64,000 bases of DNA from Clostridium sp. LS (GTDB lineage Bacteria > Bacillota > Clostridia > Clostridiales > Clostridiaceae), in NCBI RefSeq assembly GCF_002760435.1, contig NZ_AUUU01000121.1:62001-126000 (forward strand), written 5' to 3'. This document shows, in pieces, positions 17,770 to 25,603 of this stretch. Position 1 is the stretch's first letter; the number at the start of each line of letters is the position of its first letter. The translations under genes and the position numbers were made by a program. The notes beneath the pieces were generated by a model, which saw nothing but the letters and a program-made list of their open reading frames with translations, did not search any database and was not told the DNA's origin.

Positions 17770-19338
17770 ATGATGGAGGAGAACATACTAATTTTTCGTA
17801 GTGCTCAAAATTTTATAGTAAAAAAATTAATAGATAGCTTAGACAGTAAAAAGAGTAATATTTTCTTAGTTATACAAGAAAACGAAAGTAAATATTTTAA
17901 GGAAAATGATTATGAGAATATAAAATATATTGAAGTAGATAATGATTTTTTTTGCTATAAGAATTTAAGAAGAAACAAAAATATAAAAAAAATTATAAAT
18001 GAAGAATTTGGGAAAATAATAATTCCATCATCACTAGAGCAGTTTGAAGGATACGAAGAAATTGAAAAATTAATATTAAGATTAAAATATAAAGAAGTTA
18101 TCTTTTTTAACAAATTGGGAGAGACGGAAATTATAAATATAAGTTCATTTCAACTATTTTTGAAAGCAATTGAAAAAAAATATAACGCAATATTTTATTT
18201 AAAATATATGTGTTATTCAATTATAAAAATTTTACGAAGAATATTTTTAGTTAGATACAATAATGTAGTTATGATTCATATATTAGCAATAAAGGCTATC
18301 GGGGGATCTGAAAGAAGATTTTTAAGAGCAATAAGCTATATATGTGAAAATAATATGATTAACGATATGGAAATATATGTTGTGTTACAAGGAAATAAAA
18401 ATTATGCAGATATATTAATTGATAAATTCTGCTCTTTCAAAGAGATTAAATTTATTTATACAAAAGATAATTACGACACGTTAAAAAAAGTAAAAAAATA
18501 TAAACCTAAAATATTTCATATGACAGAGTTTTTGGAGAAAGAATACAAAATGTTTATATTAATGAAAAAGTTAGTAAAAAACTTTCTTATTTCTATAACA
18601 GATACAAATAAATTATATTATAATGAATATTTGAATAGACCAATTTTTAAAAAAATGCTAAAACTTGTGGAAGGTATTGATTGCTTGTATCCTTCTAAAG
18701 TTCCGATTTTGAAAGAAATTTGTTGTAATCAAAATTATATAACACCTACAATAAATAGTTTTATTGACTTATTAAAATTCAAACCATCTAAGGATAAACG
18801 AAATACTATCATTTTTGCAGCTAGAATGCAAAATTTTAAAAACCCAATGTTAGCACTAGAAGCGATTAATTTAGCGAAAAATTTAATTAGAAAATATCAT
18901 TATAAGTGTCTATTTTTGGGTGAAGGGCCAGAAATAGAAAAGCTATCAGTACTTATAAATAGATATAAATTGGATGATTTAATAGAGTTAAAAGGTTATG
19001 TAGATACAACAGAATATTTTCAAGAATCGCGAATCTTTTTATCTTTGCAACAAGTTGAAAATTATCCATCACAATCTCTTATGGAGGCTATTGCTTGTGG
19101 AAATTATATTATAGCATCAAATGTTGGAGATACAGAAGTTATTTTAGCAGATAGTTTCTCATCTTTAGTTGAACTAAATGAAGAATTTTTAGCAGAAGAA
19201 ATAGCAAAAACTATAATAAAATTAAATGATAAAGAGTTTAGTGAAAATGTTGTTAATTCGGCTTATAATTTTGCTCAAAATAACTTTAAGATAGAAAGTT
19301 TTTGTCAATATCTATGCAAATTTTGGGATGAGTTTTAG
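17770..19338 (+). CDS. Fusion of GT9-like half-domain with GT4 glycosyltransferase
   Basis: 522 residues. Residues 1-160 are homologous to the free-standing proteins at 12739 and 14678 (ENILIFRSAQN, IIIPSSLEQFEGYEE, VIFFNKLGE). From about residue 175 a complete GT4-type enzyme follows: AIKAIGGSERRFLRA as acceptor-side glycine loop, FAARMQNFKNP, LFLGEGPEIEKL, and ENYPSQSLMEAIACG at the donor site. In the donor loop the usual E-x7-E spacing is changed. The fusion implies the half-domain works with glycosyltransferases. ATG 17770 follows AAAGGTGATT. Confidence 0.72.
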   Translation: MMEENILIFRSAQNFIVKKLIDSLDSKKSNIFLVIQENESKYFKENDYENIKYIEVDNDFFCYKNLRRNKNIKKIINEEFGKIIIPSSLEQFEGYEEIEKLILRLKYKEVIFFNKLGETEIINISSFQLFLKAIEKKYNAIFYLKYMCYSIIKILRRIFLVRYNNVVMIHILAIKAIGGSERRFLRAISYICENNMINDMEIYVVLQGNKNYADILIDKFCSFKEIKFIYTKDNYDTLKKVKKYKPKIFHMTEFLEKEYKMFILMKKLVKNFLISITDTNKLYYNEYLNRPIFKKMLKLVEGIDCLYPSKVPILKEICCNQNYITPTINSFIDLLKFKPSKDKRNTIIFAARMQNFKNPMLALEAINLAKNLIRKYHYKCLFLGEGPEIEKLSVLINRYKLDDLIELKGYVDTTEYFQESRIFLSLQQVENYPSQSLMEAIACGNYIIASNVGDTEVILADSFSSLVELNEEFLAEEIAKTIIKLNDKEFSENVVNSAYNFAQNNFKIESFCQYLCKFWDEF

Positions 19339-19423
19339 GAGTTACATTTAATTTGATAAAGTTATTACGAAATTGATTTACATATCTTTAAGAACAAAAT
19401 ATAAAAAGTTAAAAGGTGATAAT

Positions 19424-20527
19424 TTGTATACTATACTAATGTTTGGAACAGGAAATTTATCTTCAATTATAGAGAATTTATTAAATGATAAGGTAAATAT
19501 TCTTGCTTATGTAGATAATGACCACAATAAGTGGAACAGCAAGAAAAACGATAAATATATAATAAGTCCTGATAAAATAGCAAATTATGATTATGATTAT
19601 ATAATTATAGCCAGTCAATTTAATGAGGAGATATATACTCAGCTCTTGCTAATGAATATAGATAAGAGAAAGATATTTCAATATTCTAAATTCATGGATA
19701 ATTATTGGAATTACTGCAAAGAGTATATTAACGTTTTTAAATCTCACTTAGATGGATTTTTCGAAGTATTAGTTACAGGTATATCTTATGCATTGTTTGG
19801 CTTCAGTGAAAAGAAATGTATTAAAAGAACGTTAAAATTTGCATTTAGCAGCCAAGATTTATTTTATGATTATAATATTATTAAGTATCTTATTAAAAAT
19901 TATAAATATGAAATGAGCAATGTTAAAGCAGTAATAATAGGATTAAGTTATTATAGTTTTCAATATGATATGTCTTTATCTGCTATGAAAAGTAAGACAG
20001 TGATGTATTATGAAGTTCTCAAAGATTCTCATCATTTCAAGGAGATTCAGAGAGTTTATGAAGAATATGATATTAATAAAAGTATAGGTGATAAACTTCT
20101 AAGAAAGAATAAAGATGGAAAATATGACATTCAAGATATGGAAGATGAAAAAATAAATGTATTTGAAAATATGGAGCTTATAGGTAAGCAACAGGCGAAA
20201 AGAGATTGCAATAAAAATTATCCAAATACTGTTAAAGAAAACGTTGAAATATTTGAGGCATATTTAAACTTATTAATGGATAATGATATCAAACCAATAG
20301 TTGTTGTATTTCCAGCAACGAAATATTATACAAGCCATTTTTCCGAACGGATTGAACAGGAATTTAAAAACATAATAGAAAAAGTGCAGAAAAAATATGA
20401 CTTTCAATATATAGATTATTTTCGATCAAGTCTGTTCAAGGATGATGATTTTAAAGATGTTTCTCATTTAAACAAAACTGGAGCGATAAAGTTTACTCAA
20501 ATACTAAATAAGATAATTAATTGGTGA
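19424..20527 (+). CDS. Rossmann-SGNH two-domain protein, copy 2
   Basis: 367 residues from TTG 19424, which follows AAGGTGAT by 3-4 bases; the frame is open upstream to TTG 19373, but no RBS precedes that. It is paralogous to 11533 along its length: ILMFGTGNLSS, ILAYVDNDHN, YDYIIIASQFNEEIY, then GISYALFGFS, SSQDLFYDYNI, VIIGLSYYSFQYDMS and terminal DVSHLNKTGA. The GIS and D-x-x-H blocks suggest an SGNH-like catalytic or degenerate site. Having two copies in one cluster suggests acylation, or recognition, of two related sugars; this is inference. Confidence 0.6.
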   Translation: MYTILMFGTGNLSSIIENLLNDKVNILAYVDNDHNKWNSKKNDKYIISPDKIANYDYDYIIIASQFNEEIYTQLLLMNIDKRKIFQYSKFMDNYWNYCKEYINVFKSHLDGFFEVLVTGISYALFGFSEKKCIKRTLKFAFSSQDLFYDYNIIKYLIKNYKYEMSNVKAVIIGLSYYSFQYDMSLSAMKSKTVMYYEVLKDSHHFKEIQRVYEEYDINKSIGDKLLRKNKDGKYDIQDMEDEKINVFENMELIGKQQAKRDCNKNYPNTVKENVEIFEAYLNLLMDNDIKPIVVVFPATKYYTSHFSERIEQEFKNIIEKVQKKYDFQYIDYFRSSLFKDDDFKDVSHLNKTGAIKFTQILNKIINW

Positions 20528-20577
20528 ATGTATTTATTATTAATAATTGTACTCATATAATGAGGGGAGGAAAACTA

Positions 20578-21588
20578 ATGAAAACACTTAATCCCAAAAT
20601 ATCTGTAATAATGCCAGTTTACAACGGAGAGAAGTTCTTAAAGCAATCAATAGAGAGTATATTAAAACAAAGTTATAAAGATTTTGAATTTATAGTTATA
20701 GATGATGGATCAACAGATGAATCATTAAGTATAATACAATATTATATGAATGTAGATAAAAGGATAACACTTATCTCTAGAGAGAACAGAGGGTTAGTGT
20801 ATTCTTTAAATGAAGGGATTTCATTAGCTAAAGCTGAATATATAGCTAGAATGGACTCAGATGATATATCTCTAGCAAATAGGTTAGAGAAGCAAGTAAA
20901 GTTCTTAGATAAAAATGGTGATGTCGATATATTAGCTGGAAATGTTGATTTATTTGGCACAATAGATGAAGAATATATGCGTACATATAAAGAAATGTTT
21001 AAAGGGTTTAGTGATAAAGATAGAAATGAAACGGATTTGTTTGATGGATATACAATTTGTCATCCTTCAGTCATGATAAGAACAAAGGTATTAAAATCGT
21101 TAAATGGATATAACTCTGAGTATAAATATTCAGAGGATATAGAGTTATGGTTTAGAGCAATCAAAAAAGGGTTTAAGATTTTAAAGTTGGATGATATACT
21201 CCTGAAGTATAGATTACATGATAATTCTAAATCATATATTGAAAGAAGTTTTGCAGCTCAAGATACTTTTAAGGTACGAGTGGAGTATATAAAAGAATTT
21301 TTTGAAAGTAGAAGATTAAATTATTTGATTTGGGGTGCTGGAGACGGAGGAAAGAATGTAAATAATATTTTAAAAAGTAAATTTTCTAATTCTAATTTTG
21401 TTGGTTGGGTCGATAAATTTAAGAAAGGAAATTTTCTTGGTAAAAAAGTATATAGCCCGAAAGAGATATTAGAATTAGATTTCGATTATATATTTATAGC
21501 TACTTCGCCTGGTAAGTACTATGCTAAAGAATATCTTCAGCAAAATAAGTTTATAAACATAAAAGAATTTATGATTTGCTATTGGTAG
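20578..21588 (+). CDS. GT2 glycosyltransferase with C-terminal Rossmann-like domain
   Basis: 336 residues from ATG 20578, 7 bases after GGGGAGG. Residues 8-230 are a GT-A family 2 enzyme: ISVIMPVYNGEKFL, IDDGSTDES, ARMDSDD (the DxD metal site) and SEDIELWFRAI (the ED acid/base region). Residues from about 250 form an added nucleotide-binding-like domain (YLIWGAGDGGKNV, FVGWVDKFKKG, DYIFIATSPG) of the type seen at the N-termini of 11533 and 19424 and the C-terminus of 21646. Substrate unknown. Confidence 0.8.
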   Translation: MKTLNPKISVIMPVYNGEKFLKQSIESILKQSYKDFEFIVIDDGSTDESLSIIQYYMNVDKRITLISRENRGLVYSLNEGISLAKAEYIARMDSDDISLANRLEKQVKFLDKNGDVDILAGNVDLFGTIDEEYMRTYKEMFKGFSDKDRNETDLFDGYTICHPSVMIRTKVLKSLNGYNSEYKYSEDIELWFRAIKKGFKILKLDDILLKYRLHDNSKSYIERSFAAQDTFKVRVEYIKEFFESRRLNYLIWGAGDGGKNVNNILKSKFSNSNFVGWVDKFKKGNFLGKKVYSPKEILELDFDYIFIATSPGKYYAKEYLQQNKFINIKEFMICYW

Positions 21589-21645
21589 AGTTAAATTTAA
21601 ACATAAAATGAATACAATCGATAAGTTGAGGTAGTGTGAGAATAT

Positions 21646-24012
21646 ATGAAGAAATTAGAGAAGTTTAGAGAAGTTTTGGAAGTTATTGAAAAGAAAGAGA
21701 TAAAACTATTAAGTTTAGATATATTTGATACATTAATTTTTAGAATAGTACGAAGTCCTTCAGATGTATTTCTTGAAATGGGACAGATTTTAAAGAGTAA
21801 ATATGATTATAAGTTCAAAATGACTCCTTTTGAATTTAGACAAATAAGAATTCAAGCGGAACAAAAAGCAAGAGGAAACAAAAAGGAAGAATTTGGAACT
21901 GATGAAGTGTTTTTGAGTGAAATATATAAATGCATGCCAGAATTATGTTGTTCCAGTAAAGGATTAGGGGATTTAGAGTTAGAACTTGAAAAAAAATATT
22001 GCTATTTAAACCCTCAGATTTATGAATTAATTAATATATGCAAATTAAATGAGATAAAAGTGGTACTAGCATCAGATATGTACCTTAATTTAGGACAGAT
22101 AAAAAGCATACTAAAATTCAATGGATTAAATTTAGGATCAATTGATAAATTCTTTATTTCTTCTGAAAAAAATGTTTCTAAAAGCAGTGAGGGAAAACTA
22201 TTTAAGGAAATAATAAAGGAGTATTCTACGCTAAAACCTCATGAGATGTTACATATAGGTGATAGTTTGTTCTCAGACATAATAAATGCTGAAAAATTTA
22301 ACATAAGAACTTTTCACTACAATCTTTTGTCTGACGAAAAAGGTACTTTGTTTGAGTTAGAAAAAATGAAATATAATAATATAGTACCCGAGATTCTTTC
22401 ATTGAGAAAATTAGCACATAGTGAAGGTAGTAATTTTGATGATAATGCAAGAATTTGGTATGAAGTTGGTGCGGCGGTTTTAGGACCATTTTTGACTTTG
22501 TTTTGTGAATGGGTTGTGGATACTGCTGTTAAAGAAAATGTTAAAGAAATATATCCTTTAATGAGGGAGGGATATATTCTTGAAAAGATGCTTAAAAAAA
22601 TAGTGAAGTATAGAAATTTAGAGATAAATATAAAGCCAATCTATATTTCTAGGAAAGCAATATTTCTTCCGTCATTAAAATTTCTTGATAATGAAGTATT
22701 GAAGAAGATGTTTGAGAGAAGTAATTTTACAGTGGAAGACCTTTTCAATAGCTTAAAGATTGACCAGTATATTGAGAGATTTTCTGAATTTAAAAATGTC
22801 AAATTAGAAGATGCGTATAAGATTAATGTAAATAATGGAAACTTGAAAAATGAAATTTTTGAGTATATGTTAAGTGATAAAATAAAGAATATTATAGATT
22901 ATAATATCAACCAACAAAGGAATCTATTTATTCAATATTTTGAACAAGATTTTAATATTGATCATAGATTTATTACTGTAGATTTAGGTTTTAGGGGAAC
23001 AATGCAGTCTGCGCTTGATAATATCCTGGATTCTTATAAAAATGATAGAATAATTCATTTGCTTGCTTTTGGTGAGGAATGCATAAAAAATAATCTTCTT
23101 TTGGGGCAGGATATTAGAGGATTCATTGGAAACGCGGGGGAAAATATTGACATAGTAAAATCAATTACTTGGTGTCCTGATATAATCGAAGAACTTATGA
23201 TGGGGAACGTTGGTTCAACATTAGGGTATCAGGAAAGTGACGGTAAATTTATGCCTGTTTTAGATAAGAACAGAATACCAAGGAAAGAGCTTGAATTAAA
23301 AGATATATGTATGAGGGGCATATTAAAGTTTCAGAGAATGTTTTTGGATTTTATTGAAATTAAACCGTTTATCAAGGAGAAAATTTTTGAAAATAAGAGA
23401 TCAATGGGAAACATGCTTGAGAGGTTATATAAAATTCCAACTTTTAAAGAAGCAGTAGCACTTTCGAAATTACATCACGAAAGTAATTATGGCAGCAAAA
23501 ATATTATAAGAATTAATGATAATTGTAATAATGATGTTTTAGATAAAATAGATATAGAAAAATTTTTGAAATTAGCAAATCCAAAAGATTTTAAATGGCC
23601 ACAAGCGTTAGTAACAATTAAGCACCCTAATTACATATTAAAGAAACTAATTGAAGATAGTGATAAAGAAGGTTATCTTAAATCAATGTGTTCCATAGCT
23701 GAAAATGTTAGTAATAATGGAATTTTAGAGATTATGATTTACGGATCGGGTGAGGCGGGAAATTATCTTATGAGAGCCTTAGAACTTTATGATATAAGAG
23801 TTACTTATATGATAGATAGAAATGAAAGTTTGCATGGAAAATATATAAATAATGTTGAGGTAATATCATTAAAAGAGGCTATTAGGAAAGGAAATCATAC
23901 TTATGCAATTGGATCTTTCGCATTTAAGAATGAAATAAAGCAGGATATACTTGAAAGGTATATATATTTGAACATAAAGCCTAAAATTTTTTTATTACAA
24001 GACTTAATTTAG
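21646..24012 (+). CDS. Large HAD-superfamily protein with C-terminal Rossmann-like domain
   Basis: 788 residues. Residues 20-245 are a HAD phosphatase-like domain: LDIFDT with nucleophile D25 and D28, LASDMYL, a Lys in SSEGKLFKE, and the HIGDSLFSD motif. The central 260-650 part holds YPLMREGYILEKML, ISRKAIFLPSL and VDLGFRGTMQSAL, as in predicted HAD hydrolases of the COG5610 type that recur in surface-glycan loci. Residues from about 690 form a GxGxxG domain (IMIYGSGEAGNYLM, TYMIDRNESL). It could dephosphorylate or transfer a phosphorylated sugar; activity is not known. No membrane segment is obvious. Confidence 0.65.
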   Translation: MKKLEKFREVLEVIEKKEIKLLSLDIFDTLIFRIVRSPSDVFLEMGQILKSKYDYKFKMTPFEFRQIRIQAEQKARGNKKEEFGTDEVFLSEIYKCMPELCCSSKGLGDLELELEKKYCYLNPQIYELINICKLNEIKVVLASDMYLNLGQIKSILKFNGLNLGSIDKFFISSEKNVSKSSEGKLFKEIIKEYSTLKPHEMLHIGDSLFSDIINAEKFNIRTFHYNLLSDEKGTLFELEKMKYNNIVPEILSLRKLAHSEGSNFDDNARIWYEVGAAVLGPFLTLFCEWVVDTAVKENVKEIYPLMREGYILEKMLKKIVKYRNLEINIKPIYISRKAIFLPSLKFLDNEVLKKMFERSNFTVEDLFNSLKIDQYIERFSEFKNVKLEDAYKINVNNGNLKNEIFEYMLSDKIKNIIDYNINQQRNLFIQYFEQDFNIDHRFITVDLGFRGTMQSALDNILDSYKNDRIIHLLAFGEECIKNNLLLGQDIRGFIGNAGENIDIVKSITWCPDIIEELMMGNVGSTLGYQESDGKFMPVLDKNRIPRKELELKDICMRGILKFQRMFLDFIEIKPFIKEKIFENKRSMGNMLERLYKIPTFKEAVALSKLHHESNYGSKNIIRINDNCNNDVLDKIDIEKFLKLANPKDFKWPQALVTIKHPNYILKKLIEDSDKEGYLKSMCSIAENVSNNGILEIMIYGSGEAGNYLMRALELYDIRVTYMIDRNESLHGKYINNVEVISLKEAIRKGNHTYAIGSFAFKNEIKQDILERYIYLNIKPKIFLLQDLI

Positions 24013-24028
24013 TGGGGGGAATACATTT

Positions 24029-25195
24029 ATGAATATATTGCATATAACAACTTTTCTTCAAGGCGGTGCTGGAAAAGTAATTAAGGATATAGCTTTTCAT
24101 CAAAAACACAATGGGAGCAATGTATACATACTAACAAGTAAAAGTCACGAACCGGGATATTGTAATTATGAAGAGTATTTAGATGAATTTAATGAAATGG
24201 GTATTTTTGTATTTCTAATAGACTCAACTTTTAAAAGAGACCTTTATTTAAATTTAAATGTTGTAAGCAAGTTAAAAGAAATAATAAAAAAATATAATAT
24301 TGATATTATACATGCACATGCCGCGATACCAGGAATGATAGGTATTATTGCAAGGGCAGGAATAGATAATGGATATGTTCCTGTAATACAGACCATGCAC
24401 GGATGGGGAACTAATAAAAGAGTTGAGCATGAGGAGGTGGATATAACAATTATGAATAGCTTGGATCAGATTATAGCTGTATCCGGAAGTGATAAAAAAC
24501 TAATGATTGACAAAGGAGTAGAACCTTCAAAAATTATTACGATATACAATGGTATAGAAAAGGAAAATTCTAATGAGAAAAATGATGAGTTAATAGAAGA
24601 ATTAAAACTAAAAAAGAAGCAAGGTTTTAATATAATCGGGTGCATTGGGACGATATGTAGAAGAAAAAATCAACAGATAATAATAAATGCTTTAAAAGAC
24701 ATAAATACTAAGCAGAAATTGTTTTGTGTATTTATAGGTGAAGGAGATATGCTTGAAGCTTTAGAGAATGAGGTTAAACAATACAAGCTAGAAGAAAAAA
24801 TAAAGTTTTATGGATATAGAAATAATGCAAGTAAGTATTTGAAATATTTTGATTTCTTCATATTGCCATCACTAAGTGAGGGATTTAGCATAGGAATTTT
24901 AGAAGCATTTAGAGAAAAAGTGCCAGTAATTTGCAGTAATATTAGCACGTTTAAAGAGATTATTGAAGATGAGTTTACAGGGTATTTATTTGAAAATGAT
25001 GATGTTAAGTCTTTAAGAGAAATTATTTTAAAAGTGTTAAATAAAAATTATCAGGAAAAAGATATAATAATAAAAAATGCATATAACAAGTTTTGTGAAA
25101 GATTTACAATAGATAAGATGTTCTTAAAATATGATGAAACATATCTATGTCAAAATGAAATTTTTCAAAAAAATATAGTAAAAAATATTCATTAA
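24029..25195 (+). CDS. GT4-family glycosyltransferase
   Basis: 388 residues of GT-B family 4. TTFLQGGAGKVIKDIA near the N-terminus is the acceptor-side glycine loop, IHAHAAIPGMIGI follows, then IGCIGTICRRKNQQ and FIGEGDMLEAL. The donor motif EGFSIGILE has the proper E-x7-E spacing. It lies 16 bases after the HAD gene and ends the accessory operon. Probably cytoplasmic, extending a glycan built on flagellin or on a lipid carrier. Confidence 0.82.
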   Translation: MNILHITTFLQGGAGKVIKDIAFHQKHNGSNVYILTSKSHEPGYCNYEEYLDEFNEMGIFVFLIDSTFKRDLYLNLNVVSKLKEIIKKYNIDIIHAHAAIPGMIGIIARAGIDNGYVPVIQTMHGWGTNKRVEHEEVDITIMNSLDQIIAVSGSDKKLMIDKGVEPSKIITIYNGIEKENSNEKNDELIEELKLKKKQGFNIIGCIGTICRRKNQQIIINALKDINTKQKLFCVFIGEGDMLEALENEVKQYKLEEKIKFYGYRNNASKYLKYFDFFILPSLSEGFSIGILEAFREKVPVICSNISTFKEIIEDEFTGYLFENDDVKSLREIILKVLNKNYQEKDIIIKNAYNKFCERFTIDKMFLKYDETYLCQNEIFQKNIVKNIH

Positions 25196-25603
25196 TATAA
25201 AGTGATTAAAGCAACAAAAATATAATAAATCAAAATAATTTATAGGAATATTTTTAACTACTTTCAACAAATTTTCAGGATAATAGATTTACCTTAAAGT
25301 ACATTGTGTAAAGAACTAGATTATGTTAAAACATAGCAATGAGTAAAGATTGCATTATTGGATAATTTGTAATCAAAGATAGATATATCTAATAGAGATG
25401 GTTTAACTAGTAGAATTGTGTATTAGTCAAATAACATGTGGAGAAAAATAAAGTTACAACTAAAAGTTGGATTTGATCCCAGTTAAGTTTTGAATGCACT
25501 TACCTGGGATGTTTTGTGGTAACTTATATAATTATAAAATGTGATAATTTTTATACCTACTCTAAAATATCGTAATAGTTCAAATGAGCCAACCTCAAAT
25601 GAC
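25196..25603. other. Noncoding interval between convergent genes
   Basis: 408 bases between the GT4 gene and the minus-strand GT2-TPR gene, with no supportable ORF. It contains the hairpin described at 25451-25525 and a short direct repeat TCAAATGA near 25580-25600. No classical T-tailed terminator is evident for either gene. Confidence 0.6.
25451..25525. repeat. Extended inverted repeat between convergent operons
   Basis: Inner stem ATCCCAG (25476-25482) pairs with CTGGGAT (25504-25510), continues past one mismatch with TAAGT (25484-25488) and ACTTA (25498-25502), and has a 9-base loop. An outer stem AAGTTAC (25451-25457) pairs with GTAACTT (25519-25525). There is no T run after it, so it may be a structured RNA or mobile-element remnant as well as a possible terminator. 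Confidence 0.55.
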
